Origin: Amanita rubescens
Lineage: Eukaryota; Basidiomycota; Agaricomycetes; Agaricales; Amanitaceae
Assembly: GCA_015039365.1 (NCBI GenBank)
Contig: WION01000214.1
Location: 1 to 64,000, forward strand
Direction of reading: 5' to 3'
DNA length: 64,000 bases
Each line of letters opens with the position of its first letter. The stretch's first letter is position 1. Shown in pieces: positions 35,089 through 47,334 of this stretch. Both the position numbers and the translations under genes were made by a program. The notes below the pieces were generated by a model. That model made no database searches. It was not told the origin of the DNA and saw only the letters and a list, made by a program, of their open reading frames with translations.

Positions 35089-35850
35089 GGTGACCTTGAC
35101 CTATCACCTATCGCCAAGGTACGCCATAGTCACTGCGCCATTCTACTATATTTTTACTGCACCACGCATTGCGGCAGATTCGAAATGTATATATAGTTAA
35201 CTGTAGGCCTGGAATGTGAAGGGCTTTAGGATGCTACTTATGAGCTGTATTTGTATTACATGTAGTAACAATCAAGCGGAGCATCTTCGAAAGGTACCCG
35301 CTACGTCGACATTCTCATCCTGCGGAAGCCACTTGCTGATAGCGATTCGCTCTGACAACTGTCAATCAAGTTTCGGTCATCACGAAAATAGAACGCCAGA
35401 ACTCGCAGCTTACTCGGCGACAACCTGATCATAAGACGATACTGAAGTTGCTAGGAGATGATATCGATGATAGTTGATAGATTTGTGGTGGAGGAAGCTG
35501 AACTTCATGGACTAGCAACTGCGTCTTCGTGCGTGGAATTGGCCCGGGCCCAGTGGTATCACTTCTAAAAAAAAGTTAAGTCACAAACCGCCACACGTCA
35601 CCTTGCGTAGTAGATATCACCTGTAATCAACAGTGTTCCTGGAACATGCACATACCTTCGCACAGTGCAACGTTGCTCGCTACTTTGACTCAACATAACG
35701 GAAGACCGTATATGTCGTTAAAGCATCCAATAACTCAGGGAAGAGGCGCTAGCTGCCCATACCCGATCCGTATGTAGTCCCCGGTAGGTTCACCTGTTGA
35801 CGGTTCAATGCGGCTGCTTGTGAATGACAACGACACGACGGTTTTAGGTG
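35089..35850. other. No gene recognised
   Basis: No open frame with a domain. A plus frame at 35216-35428 has five Cys/Ser-rich residues early but no support. The sequence shows no strong repeats. Confidence 0.35.
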
Positions 35851-35859
35851 ACTGGGACT

Positions 35860-36217
35860 CGACCTCATAAAGGTGTACAGAAAAGAACTATCCAGCCTGA
35901 CGGTCTATGCTTGTATGTGTTACCCGCGCTCCGTGGTTGCAACTTGATCATTGACGTTTTCTCGCAGGAGGCAATGGAGTTCAAGCAAGACGATGGAAAC
36001 AGACGTGTATGCTTTTGGCCACCCCAACTGTGCAGTACGTTCCACCTGTTCCTCAAGCGTATTTAGCAACTGGGCAGATACTATTCCTTTTGTGGATAAA
36101 AATGAATATCATGCGGCTCGGGACCTCATTTACCGATACTGGAGCACCAAACATTTGAACGTCCAGCAAGTAACAGAGGAATTGCCAACTGCGCTTGCTC
36201 AAGATGGTCAATATTGA
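35860..36217 (+). pseudogene. Fused relic: small membrane gene fragment joined to a kinase fragment
   Basis: 35860-35990 carries remains of the small membrane protein gene ('aggtgtacag', 'atccagcctga', 'ctatgcttgta'). It is joined directly to a C1-like kinase C-lobe from about 35994 (ETDVYAFG, then IPFVDKNEYHA, DLIYRYWS, TEELPTALAQDGQ). Compared with 31826-32120, the middle of the C-lobe is partly deleted. It is non-coding debris of two cluster members. Confidence 0.7.
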
Positions 36218-36764
36218 TCTCTATGTTGCGTCATAAAAGTATAGACCTCAATGCTAGTGCATCGAAGAAGAATCATGTATCACCGTGAAAAATAGAACAG
36301 CTTGTCAAATTTAGTTCAAATTTGAAGTGGCGACTACTTTCAGTGACGTCATATGTGTGCATTTGAGCTCAACAGCAGCTTTGACCTTGCATCACCACTA
36401 TCACCGCCCGAGCAAATTTGAACGTGAGGCACGTCGTAGCTCGGCGTACGCCAACGATCTACAAAGATTATCAGCGTGTTCCATAACCAAGCACAAAGCC
36501 AAACCTCGTAGAATCGTTAGGCGCTATGGACCTATGCCTCGCCGCATGTACATGACCCGCTACCATTATGGTGGAGCATTGAAGACAGTGCTGAAGCATT
36601 TTCACGGTAGCAGGGGGGATATCACAAGGTCACAAAGCCGTGACCATGACGCTGACCTGGGCCCAACTGTCAACCGGTTCGTACCAGTTCGTACCTGTGC
36701 AACTCTTGGCCAGCGCCTATCACAATCAGAATCGCGCAGCGTGAAAATGCAGAGCATTCTCAAT

Positions 36765-36775
36765 ATTTATAAACC
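36765..36775 (+). promoter_or_regulatory. TATA-like box of M2
   Basis: The sequence 'atttataaac' lies about 60 bases before the ATG at 36829. It is preserved in the relic flank at about 17457-17467, the best evidence that it matters. Confidence 0.45.
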
Positions 36776-36828
36776 TGCTGGCACGCGTTCCTCACGCTCT
36801 CACTCTGTCCTAGGATTCCACTCCTACA

Positions 36829-38874
36829 ATGCGTCATTCCACTTTCCCTGCCGTTCTCTGTCCAGTGGTTCAGATCGCAACAGCCGCCTCGCTGGTTCCA
36901 GGCTTGAGTCCTGCCGTAGGAGATCTCCTCGGCATCATCTTCAAGCTATGCGAAAGTGTCCCACAAAACAGGCACCTTCTACCTTTCTTCACGCAGTATT
37001 CCTTCTAACTCGTCTACAGGAACGCTGCTAAGCGACTGGCTGAGAGATGCGTGCAACTGTGCCAACCGTTGAAGCAGTATGAACAGATGGATATCCCCCA
37101 GCGGATGGTTCGATACCGGGATAATGTGTCCCAGTCAGTTGTCAAATCTTCGGATGATGGACTCTGCTGATAATGTCTAGATGTCTTACACAGGTCAGGG
37201 ATACAATGGAAAAATGGTCCCGGAAGAGCTGGTCCAATATGTTGGTGCATCAAGGCGAATTCGAGGCAGAATTCAACTATTGCGACGAATGCATATCCAA
37301 TTGCTTAACGATGTTCTCTGTAAGCGTCGATGGCCTAAAGCGAACGTCTTTTAAACAATGTTTAGGTTGGTGCTCAAATGGAAGGGTTGGTATACCAGAA
37401 CGAAGGCGACAAATGGAAGAGAAATTTCCAGGACGAAGACGAAAAGTGGAAGAGAAATCTCAAAGAGAGTTGGGACGCTGACCACGTAGACGTCATGAAG
37501 CAGTTTTCGGCTGTAGACTTCAAGCAACGCGTCATGGATAGTAAGGTTACGGAATGCCACGATGATATAAGGGCCCTCCAAATGATGATGCAAAGAGTAT
37601 GTTGGTTCCATAAGCGGGGGCATGGACTACATGACAATCGGGATTAGGGCTTAGCAGGACACAGAATCGTATCAGAAGAGGAGCAAAAGCGTTTGGCGAC
37701 GAATTTATACGATTTGCTTCAGCTTTCGAATCAGCTTCCACCCGATTGCCAACTGGATGGAATGGTCGAGTTGTCGCGTGACGTGCCCATCTCAAACGGC
37801 CACGCCGATATGTGCAAGGGGAGATATCTCTACAGCAAAGATGTCCGAATCAAGGTCATTCGCTCTGCCAATCCGAAGGATCCTGATACCATCAAAGTGC
37901 GTCCCTTTGGTACCGGATACCTTCGCCGTAACTCATGTGCTTTTAGAGGATCAAGCGCGAAGTTGAGATATGGGCAAATTTACAAGAAATAGATCAAGGA
38001 ATGCATGTTATGCCGTTTTATGGATTCTATACCCCAGATGGCCTTCGTCTGTAAGTGATTTTGACAATATTGAGGCACTGTCATTGATGTTTTCATGCTA
38101 GTGCCCTAGTTAGCCCGTGGATGGAAAATGGTGATGCGCTGGCGTATGTCAAGAAGAACAAGTATGTTGACCACAAACAGCTGGTGCGTCCCTTTGTCCC
38201 ATCTTCACGTGCAAATCTTGACGACGCTATTACAGATCATTGGAATTGCTCAGGGGATAAAAGTCCTTCACTCTATGGAGCCGCCTATTATTCACGGAAA
38301 CTTGAGAGCTGTTCGTGTCCTCTTTTCCTAACGATCTTTCCGAGTACTAAACCGTTCATAAGGAAAATGTACTTATTGGAGAGGAAGGTCAACCGCTGAT
38401 CACAGACTTTGCGCTTGCTAAGGCACGTTACGTCGATTCTACAGTCATATGTATCGCTAAATCTTCCTATGATAGCTCGAAGGGAACTTGATCACCCAAA
38501 CCAGCGGCGTATCAGATAGCTGTCGATGGAGCGCACCAGAGATGTTTGAAGATCAAGCTACTGTGTCATCCAAGGGCGACATTTACAGCTTTGGGATGAC
38601 GATTTTGCAGGTTGGTCCCGACTTGGTTTTATGGGTAAAGCTTGGGTGCTGATTGTTGTTTACGTAGTTGTTTACGCAAGATAAACCGTATGCCAGTCGG
38701 AAAACATTTCAGGTGTTCAGTAAAAAGGTAGCAGGTGCGCTGCCTGATCGTCCGCGAGATCTGGGTGTCATCAGGCGTGGGTTGGATGAAACGATGTGGA
38801 ACTTTCTTTGTGCGTGCTGGTCTAGGGAGCCGGAGGATAGGCCTTCGATTGAGCAGATTATAATGCAATTTTGA
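36829..38874 (+). CDS. M2: MLKL-like helical bundle plus pseudokinase
   Basis: This is the cleanest M-type gene. ATG 36829 opens MRHSTFPAVLCPVV, then AVGDLLGIIFKLCES. Later exons give KRLAERCVQLCQPLKQYEQ, CLTQVRDTMEKWSRKSW, FNYCDECISNCLTMF, then charged helices and DIRALQMMMQR. A phase-0 intron leads to RIVSEEEQKRLATNLYDLL and the kinase part: VRIKVIRS, VMPFYGFYTPDGLRL, LVSPWMENGDALAYV, HGNLRA|ENVLIG, ITDFALAK, SAPEMF, DIYSFGMTIL and LLCACWS-like LCACWSRE, stop 38872-38874. HRD is HGN and DFG is DFA. Two introns (36972-37019, 38423-38475) start with GC instead of GT. N-terminal bundle, brace and pseudokinase match the MLKL layout; homology rather than analogy would need structure-based search. 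Confidence 0.75.
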
Positions 38875-38960
38875 AAGGTGTTTAGTATGCTCCTTATTTA
38901 CGAGGAATCAGTTGAACTGGTACCTTTGATATTCACATGTAAACACAAATTGTCCAGAAT

Positions 38961-40327
38961 TTGGAGTGGCGACCATGTGTGGATTCATCGGTCCTCGTCG
39001 CGGGCGCAAGGCTGAACACAGTTACGCTTGCGTGCCAGCACCACGCCACCTTGGTGAACATTTATCTGCCCACCGACCGCGGACAAGTTCTAGCACTCTC
39101 CATCCCCTTCAGTGACATCGAGAGGCTCTCCGTCCGCCCTGTCAAATGGCTTCGATTTGTTACATTCGCCATTTGTGGAGTTCGTGGACATCTCTCCGAG
39201 TCTTCGATGCCCAATGGCACCCCTGTCGACTATGACAGTACTCCCTTGATAATATTGCCAAAGTTTACCATTATATTCATGAGAGTAATATCTGTCGCTT
39301 ATCGCTAATATTTTGGTTTACGCCCCTATAGGGGATTATCATCTCATCGACCACAAAGCAATGAACGATCAAATCACCTCCTCTGAGCAAACGACACGCT
39401 CTTCAAGTTTCCGCCGTGATGTCATGGCGCGCGATGGCCCTGTGTGCGTCTTCGCAGGGTCCCATGCCGATGATTGCGATGCAGCACGCCTACTCGCCAA
39501 AAGCAAGGGCGATGAGGTATGTATTCGTCGTCATTGTTCCGTGTCACCACCTTGCTAAACGCCCTTCTAGTACATTGCGGTTGTTCTCCAAGATCGTCTC
39601 AATTCATACGACTCCGCTCTACTCTGTTGAGAACGGGATGTTTTTGGCCAAGAATCTGCATTCGTCGTTCGCGCACGGGCTTTCATAAAGGTACGTAAAG
39701 TAGACATAAGTTCCGAAAATTACTGAATCTGGTGATCTCTAGACGCCCAACTTTGCTTTGGACCCCGCCGATATCCCTAGGGTTGAGGCAGGTCCAATGT
39801 CATCCAGTCGCATCACATTGCATACTTTGGCACCAGACACTAGCTTCTATCCGATTCTGCAAGATGACGCGCGCATCACCGGTACGGGCACATCACTGCC
39901 ATCTACTGTCATCCTTGACTACATGTATGGTGTTGCTGCCTATCGACGCTGGGGCAGTGGACAGGATATCGAGAAAGTGATGGATCAACATTTTTCCAAG
40001 CACTATAAATCTATACCTATGCCACCAGCCTCTCCGTACTTAAGTGACAGCGATAGTTTTTCAGAACCTGATGATCCCAACGACGGCAATAGACGAAGGA
40101 GAAATCATAGCGCGAAAATGTCAGATGAAATGCTTCGTGCGATGGACAAGGTCCTTGCGCTCTCCATGTTGCTCAAGGGGACCACGCCTGAAATGATGGC
40201 CGCAGAAAGACAGAGGCGAGAGGAGGCGGAAGAGTTGCGTGCGAAGGAGGCTAGTCAAGTGAAAGTGCAGCAGTGGATGCAAAGCTCTCCGTGCGTTCTC
40301 TCTTACCTCCGGGCTATTTCCCACTAG
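38961..40327 (+). pseudogene. HNH_2-type gene, decayed
   Basis: Exon-like blocks follow a family common in Agaricomycetes: SIPFSDIERLSVRPVKWLRF and ICGVRGHLS, then after an intron DYHLIDHKAMNDQITSS, FRRDVMARDGPVCVFAG and DCDAARLLAKSKGDE. Further on are NGMFLAKNLHSSFAHG, TPNFALDPADIPRVEAGP and STVILDYMYGVAAYRRWG. In related HNH proteins the A-x-L-L-A position usually has a histidine (HIIP-like); here it is arginine-leucine. Frame is lost between YDSALL and VENGMFL (TGA near 39629) and again before TPNFAL. No start codon is evident. I call it a broken copy. Confidence 0.6.
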
Positions 40328-40505
40328 AAGCTGATCTTAGGTCAAACGGAGATAACGTACTCTAGTCAAAACGCAGTTAGTGGGCTATTTCCACCAGAAG
40401 CTGATCTTAGGTCAAACGTATTCAAGTCAAACGCAGCTAGTGGGCTATTTCTACCTGAAGCTGATCTTAGGTCAAACGGAAATAACGCTAGTACGCAAAA
40501 ACGCA
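40310..40505 (+). repeat. Three-copy minisatellite
   Basis: Three tandem units of about 60-70 bases share 'gggctattt', 'gaagctgatcttaggtcaaacg' cut by small indels, and 'aacgcag.tagtg'. Unit starts are near 40313, 40381 and 40441. It sits directly after the decayed HNH gene. Confidence 0.75.
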
Positions 40506-40541
40506 GCTATTAAGCATCACGAAAGTCTGCCACCCGAGAAG

Positions 40542-40835
40542 TTACCTATATACGTCCTCGTCATCGCTCTCTTCTTTACGCTTCTTGACGTTACCGCCAC
40601 GCATGGCTGCCATCTGACCGGCCAACGAAACTTCATCTGGGTCCGAGATCTCATCTTCCATCTCGTCGACGGCAGATACAGGTGCTTCTTCTATTCCCAC
40701 CCTATGAATGTCGTTAAATAAAAAGTCAAGACTTAAGTAAGGACTCGGGGGGCTTACGGTGATATCTCGCGTCACTTCCCCACCTACAAAGGCGTCGCTG
40801 ATGATGTACACTTTCCATGTGATTGTTGCTCGAAT
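40542..40835 (-). pseudogene. C-terminal fragment of a Sec63-domain helicase (Brr2/Slh1-like)
   Basis: On minus the frame reads TWKVYIISDAFVGGEV, like the last beta-sandwich of Brr2/ASCC3-type helicases (Y..SD.Y.G motif). A 56-base intron leads to an acidic tail (EAPVSAVDEMEDE) and the end KKRKEESDDEDVYR. Upstream of about 40835 the coding sequence stops and a kinase relic begins, so only the 3' end is present. The family assignment rests on a short motif. Confidence 0.4.
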
Positions 40836-40869
40836 CCATTAGAACGTTTGCGCCTAGTTGGCATGTGGT

Positions 40870-41140
40870 TTGTCGGAATACGACGAATGCGACGAGGGTC
40901 ATATCAGTAAAACGATGGAAATGGACGTGTGCGCGTTGGTTGCTTTATTACGCAGTGCGTTTCCAGTGTCACTTCACTTGTTGGCTCATTCAGAGATGGC
41001 GTGTGCGGGGTCTAAGAATAGAAGGCAATACGTGGTTGAATCGCATCGAAAATTGTTGGAAATCTGATCCTTCTGAGCGTCCGAATAGTAGAGGTGTTAA
41101 CATGAGCTGCATCGCTTCGCCAACCTGGCTCGCTATGGGA
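40870..41140 (+). pseudogene. Kinase module C-lobe relic
   Basis: Remains of a type 1 kinase: YDECDEGHISKTMEMDV, then WLNRIENCWKSDPSERP. The reading frame shifts after DVCA, and the block after SERP is gone. No catalytic part is left. Confidence 0.65.
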
Positions 41141-42429
41141 TTTGCTTGATTCTTCGCCCACTTCCAATTATATTCTACGCCAGCTTCCCTTGACACACTT
41201 GCACTGCGTGAGTACTGTTAGCCATGTACTTATATACGATGCATATATCAATATCTTACCCGGATCAAGCGGGATATTCTTTCTTCATAAGGAAGTGGCA
41301 GGCAGCGATAGCACCCGGCATACGTCATGGTGCGGAGAAACACCGCTACTGCGCCGTAGTGGACGGCGTTCTCAGGCTCTCTTCCTTCTTCCTCCACACC
41401 TCGAAAACCTAGTTCGAATCCCTCAGGGCCCCAGTCGCCTACCTTTTCTTCTCACTCACCGCTTCAGCCTCTCCGCATGGTATCCAGATGAAGTATTTTT
41501 GAATGGATATGCGCAGATGGGCTGGATTCCTCTGATGGCATTGCCACGTCACCTGGACCTGCTAGCCCACGACCCTCTTCCTGTACTTATTGCCTAGATT
41601 CCGGATGAGTTGCTAACCCCACAACTCCGCGTGATGAGCCGAAGACCAGAGGATTGGACTCCTTGCCGACTCCGGAGCACAACACGAAGGTAAGTCTTGC
41701 ATCTACCAGATGGCGCCTCTATCGGCTCCTTGAGGCTCAAGTCGGCTTAGCCCTCTGGACGTTACGCCGGGATTTTGACCTAGTCCCAAACGATCGGCCT
41801 GCTAAGCAACGGTGTGGTTAATCCACGCCTTGTCTTGATCACTAACCGGAAGGGCATCATTCTGAACCCGCTACTTACGTAGCGAGAATCACCTTATCTT
41901 ATCCCAACTACACACACCGCAAATCATGATGATGGAACGTTATTGCTCTGCTTGTCAATGATTTCGGATGTGGGAAGCTGGACGTCCTTAGTGAGTGTTC
42001 ACCGTATCTGACGTGTGACCCAGTCTCCCGCAGCTGGTTCAAATGAACAATTCCTTGTAGATAGCAGGCAGACTTGACTGAAGCACAGCTATGATTGGTA
42101 TCATCGTCGTGTCTTTTCGCTTCGATCCAGGAAAGTCTTGAGCTGGTTTTGAAGTTCCTTTGTCAGTGCGACCCGAAGGTGAATAAGGGAGTGCTTACCG
42201 GATGGAACTAAATTTGGACGCTCAGCATACTGTGACGGACTGAAGACCGGAATTCCGTCTGAGACTAAAAATAGCAGACCACGCGATGCAAACCTGCCTC
42301 AGTGCTAAATCAGGCAGTTGAACTGGCTGGCATATATGTCGTGCTTCTCCTACAACTCAGGGCGCTTTGAACCATGATTCACCATCAATGCAACTTCTTG
42401 AGCGCTAAACATCTTTCTCACCAACCAAC
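41141..42429. other. No gene recognised; unit D upstream region
   Basis: A 151-residue plus frame (41142-41597) has no recognisable domain. 41600-42300 contains many stops and no splice-supported exon. Near 42408 the 'gagcgctaaac' block precedes the unit D ATG. Confidence 0.35.
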
Positions 42430-45400
42430 ATGCGATCTTCCTCAGGCAGGCCCGTCGAGTCGTACCACATGCCCGACGCAGAATTTGTGCGTACTCCGGA
42501 TCTACATGCTAAGGAATACCCAAGGTGATACTGAGCGATCGATCTAATTCAGCTAAATATTCATGTACTGTAGGTTCCGGATCCTTATCGTTGGTCGGGT
42601 AAGGCTTGTTAGCGTTTCCACTACCTGTTCGGTTTACGAGACTTTCTTCAACAGACCGGCACAGGGAGATCGTCACTTATTCATGCCGCATTCAATACTC
42701 CTCTGGCGGTACGCGTTGTGTTATGGTTATTTTTCAACCATTCAACGACATCTAGAGCGCCGGTATCGCAAATGTCAACGAAGAGATCAAGTCAACAAAC
42801 AACAAGGACCTAATCCTTCATGATTCTCAGGGTTACGAGCCGGGGAACGTCGAGAAATTCCAAATCTTAGAGGAATTTATCACAGAAAGATGTCAGAAGA
42901 AGGATATTGCCGAGAAGCTTCATGCTATCTGGTATGTTCATCGACCAAAGAGAAAGAACCAACTGATATTACCTCGCAGGTTGTGTATTGATGTGCCTTA
43001 TGCTGGTGGTCGGATATTTGAAACGGGCGACGAAAGGATTTTCGAGCTGAATCGAAACGAAGGTAGCTACGCCCAAATTACCCTTATTCTAAGCTGATCG
43101 TGACATCAGTGCCGATCATCGTCGTGTTTACAAAGTTTGACCTATTTTTAACGGCATTGCACAAGCGGGGAGAGGCCAAGGATCCGATTAGTCTGGAGTT
43201 GGCCGAGAAAATTTTCAAGAAGAAACACGGGCCAGTATTCGACAAGTTAACCAAAAATATTGGAGGACAAATACCATACGCTCTTGTGTCAAGTACGCTT
43301 GTACCCGGTGGCTCCTATTTCTGTACTATTAACATTAGCATGCAGTCCGGGTGCCTGAAACTTTAAAACGACTGGTCAAAATCACGATGAAAAGTATACG
43401 TGCCAAGACGCCGACTTTATTCAGTAGGATCGTGCGCATTAGAGGCGCTTTATTCAATAGGTCTATTAAACGAGTTCATCTGAGAGGAGAAAATCAATAT
43501 CTAGCAGAATTTGCTTTTGCAAGGGCACAACGTGTTGATATGGATGCCAGGATTGCCGCATCGATCAAGTAAGCTCCTATATCCGGAAATGAATAGACTT
43601 AACATTTGGGTTTCTTATTACAGAGTAGCGAAAAAGGGTGAGTTGTGTCTATAATCTGTTGTCATCTATGTTCTGTGTTCTTACATCAATTCAGGACATT
43701 GGAGAACAATGGTAGCGGGCATACGCCTTCTCAACGTTAGCCTTCAAGAATATCTATATACGATACATAAGGGCATCATCAGGTCCTGGACTTCTAATGA
43801 GGTGTGCACAAAAATGTATCCTAAATGTGCCGTTGAATTTATTCTATGACCATAGTTTCTTATTACGGATTCAGCCTGTCATCGGATGATGGTTCTCGTG
43901 GGCGATCTCAATCATCAGAATATCAGCGCGACGTGGGTGGATAGGAAATGCTGACGAATAGCCAAGCTAATGGTAGTCACCACAGGCAGAGTAAGACAAC
44001 TATGGCGTTGGTGGGGGCGTCGCTGGCAAAGGTATGGAGGAAAGGTGTTTACCAACAACGGTGAGTAGCGTCATTCATCACACCAGCAGAAATGATATGT
44101 TTCTCAACAGACCTGAGCATATGCGCTGTCTCATGGGCTACGTAGTGGATCTTACACTTATCCAACAAGCCATATTTCTCGCTTCACTCCAGCACCCTCT
44201 CGAAGAAAAGGACCTGGAAGACCACGTAAATGAAATCATATATGAATTTTGTTGCTCGGGAAAGAAGGATGATATACACAATGAAATTCGGGAATTCGTC
44301 GCTACTCAGGACTGGCACTCTAAAACCAACGTGGTAAACAAGATCGAGTCGTTGATAAAGGCAAATGAGGTATGGCATTTGTGTCTCGCTGTCATCTTAT
44401 TGTTAAACGAGTGTCTCCCCCGCTACGCTGAAGATTGACATCCGATTTGACCGAAAGAGGGATCAATTTACATCATTGCTTATAATCCTGAGATTCGAGG
44501 TGTGGGATTTCAAAGCAACGCGATATCATTGCTCATGATTACCAGTTGATTGCGAACGGTCTGACAATAAATAAAACTATTCTTGGTCTTGTTCGCGAAC
44601 TGTTGAATTTACCAGACTGCGACACTAGTATTGCTTCCAGCGTGAAGAATATTTCGGACGTCGAGCTGTTACTTGATTTCTTCCTCTATGTAAGTACACC
44701 TTCGTGCTTGACATCATTGCTTACTCTTTCTAGTTACTACGCAATGATAGCCTGTCGAACTCTGGCATTCAAAATGCCAACCGAAAAACAAGAAATCTAA
44801 TGTTCAAGCTGTTGTGCAAGGCAGATGTTAGGCCCAGAACTTTGGTAATTACCGATATTAGTTATACGGGTCCCGGTAGTACTGGGACCGGAGACCCTAA
44901 ACAAGTTTTCGAGGGTGAACATCAAGGACAGCAGATCACGCTAACTGCACTGCGCAAAACTCGTCTTGAAGATGTAAGTGTATTTTCAGATTCGCTCCTC
45001 AAGACGTTGATTTGTTGGTCAGGCTATATTTAAAAAAAGATTTCATAAGCAGGCTCTAGAATGGAAATCGCTTGACCATACTTTTGTCCTCCCCCTGCTG
45101 GGAATATTTGAGCAGGATCCTTCACGCCTATTTTTTGTGTCACCGTCGATGATAAACGGAACATTTACTCAATGGAGGAAAGTGAAAAACCCTTGTGTAG
45201 CCGTGGTGCAGACGCGGGTAATGCACATCAACACATATATCAATGTAACATTGCTGACATCCGCTAGATACTGGAGGTAGCCAAAGGGGTTCAGTACATC
45301 CACGCGGAAGGGATTGTTCATGGTGACTTGTGCGGGGTAAGTATCAATAAAACATTTCATCACTTAACTCTTATCTTTATAAACCAGGAAAACATCCTGC

Positions 45401-47324
45401 TTGACTCTGACTTCCACTGTCGAATCGCCAACTTTGGATTAGCGCAAGCTTCCGACTTCAACTTTCCATCACAATTAACCACGACACTTGATTCAAGCGA
45501 TCTGAGCCCCGGACAATCTGGCATAGTCGATGAAAGACCAAGAGATGTGGATGCGTTCGGTTGCCTTTACTATGAAGTAAGTGCCCTGAAATCTGCAGCG
45601 CGCTTGACAGTGACTGTTCTAGGTGTTTTTCGATGTTATGCCCTCCCCAGTACAAAACGGATCCCAAAGTGGGCGATTTGGCACAGGCGAGGAACGTCTT
45701 AACCAATCGGACACTCGGACAACGGACGACAACATTTTGGAACTTATCAATAATTGTCGGATGAGCAATCCTTCAGAGCGACCGACAATGGAGCACGTTA
45801 TGACGATGCATATGAGATTCACTCCTCTCCCGGCTTTGCTTGCGACGCTCTGTGAAGTATGTGTATGGGAGTCACCAACTTGACATCACTAACAATTGCT
45901 AGTTAACGGTGCTCGGGCGCTCGATCGTCAATGAGATTACCCTCCGTCTTATTCACGAAATTTTGAATCTACCTGAACTATTTACCAAGGTTACCGAACT
46001 AAAAACTTTCGAGTCAGACGTAGGCTTGTTGCTTGACTTTGTTCTCCGCGTTTGTATAATCTCTGTCCAGTGCACTTGCTCTATTGATCATTTATTCCAT
46101 CTAGCTAATCCGCAATGGCAACCTGACAAACTTGGGCATCCAGGATGCAAATCGGATAGCCAGAAAGCTGCTGTTCAAGCTAACATCTATGATAAATACC
46201 ATACCGAAGTCCCTGTTTATTACGGACGTCAAGATGCATCATGAAACTATTGGTGCCGGAGGCTTTGGTCGTGTTTTCAGAGGCGAATACGAAGGATTGC
46301 AGGCAGCACTGAAAGTGGTGGACAGAGGTCGTTACGACGTGGGTGCATTGCTATTTCTCCCCGTACAATAGATCTTGATTCATTTTGATAAGGATTCGCT
46401 CAAAAAAGACTTCTGTCGGGAAGCCATAGCATGGCGATCGCTTACACACCGTTTTATACTCCCTCTTTGGGGAATATTCGAAGAGAAATCGCAGTTGTAC
46501 CTCGTATCACCACTCATGACAAATGGGACTTTGAATCATTGGCAACAAAAGCAGAAGAGAAATGTAACTGAGATACGCAGGCTGGTAATACTCCTGTCAT
46601 TATCAAAGCGGTAGAACAAATTTGCTGATGTTGGTTAGATGCTAGAGGTAGCTGAGGGCGTTCGGCATCTCCATTCGGAAGGAATTGTCCATGGTGATCT
46701 GCATGGAGTAAGTACCTTGCTACTGTACACTCTCGTCGATTCATCCCATTATCTATCAGCGGAATATTCTCCTCGATCCACAATTCCACTGTAAAATCAC
46801 TGATTTTGGATCAACCCAACATCACGAGGTCACCGTTACACGTTCCACTGCAGCTCTTTCTATAGATTTCTCAGCGCCTGAACTATTTGGTGCATGCACT
46901 TTGTGTGGCGTGTCTGATAACAAGGACTGTCATGGCGATCAAGATGAAAAGACGATACGCAAAACTAAGGAAACTGACGTTTACGCGTTTGGTTGCCTTT
47001 ATTATGCCGTCAGTCTCTGATTAATTTTTTCTTACCTTATTTAGCACATTGAACAATGATCTTCAGACATTCTTTGATGCTCATTTGTTTCCTGGGAAAA
47101 GTGAACTTCAAATTATGCGACTCGTTATAGAGGGAGGACGCCCTAAACGATTGGAAAAGCCAAAAATGGAAGACAACGCATGGGAACTCATCCAAAGTTG
47201 TTGGCGACCTATTCCTTCTAAACGTCCGACGATGGAAGAAATAGTGACGGCATTGACTTTGTTTGCCGAGTTCACCACGAAGCAAAGAGTGCGTCAACTA
47301 CATACACCAAGAATTGATTTATAA
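42430..47324 (+). CDS. Unit D: GTPase domain with altered P-loop, two TKL kinase modules, likely fused to M3
   Basis: ATG 42430 opens MRSSSGRPVESYHMP. The P-loop, completed by the exon at 42655, reads GRTGTGRSS: the lysine that contacts the phosphates is arginine. Switch II is HDSQGYEPGNVEKF and the TKxD motif is VVFTKFDLF near 43126. AQRVDMDARIAASIK and MGYVVDLTLIQQAIFLASLQ follow. Modules D1 (pseudokinase) and D2 (motifs kept) come next. Read without splicing, the last exon ends IDL-taa at 47322-47324. However, GTGCGT at 47289 and TTAG at 47334 form a 46-base phase-0 intron that joins KQR to the M3 exon in frame, and M3 has no start or N-terminal domain of its own. The full gene would then be 42430-48557. 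Confidence 0.72.
44546..45857 (+). other. Kinase module D1 (pseudokinase)
   Basis: The linker LLRNDSLSNSGIQNANRKTR is intact. The glycine loop is GTGDPKQVFEGEH. The anchoring lysine is threonine (ITLTAL). The catalytic loop is HGDLCG|ENILLD and DFG is NFG. The activation segment is rebuilt, with no APE and no Cys insert before DAFGCLYY. It shares the K-to-T change with F1. Confidence 0.82.
45903..47288 (+). other. Kinase module D2 (catalytic motifs kept)
   Basis: The linker LIRNGNLTNLGIQDANR is intact. Motifs are IGAGGFGRVFRGEY, lysine AALKVV, CREAIAWRSLTH, HGDLHG|RNILLD, TDFGSTQH and SAPELFG. The insert CTLCGVSDNKDC is a variant. It ends KRPTMEEIVTALTLFAEF and then KQR at a phase-0 intron. 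Confidence 0.8.
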
Positions 47325-47334
47325 CTAGTATTAG

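Noticed and set aside
36327..37031. 234-residue plus frame upstream of M2
   Set aside because: It overlaps the M2 promoter and first exon in another frame, is Arg/Ser/His-rich, and has no domain.
41600..42300. Retrotransposon gag-pol remnant
   Set aside because: A few strings looked like protease or reverse-transcriptase motifs, but no block of conserved residues holds in any frame.
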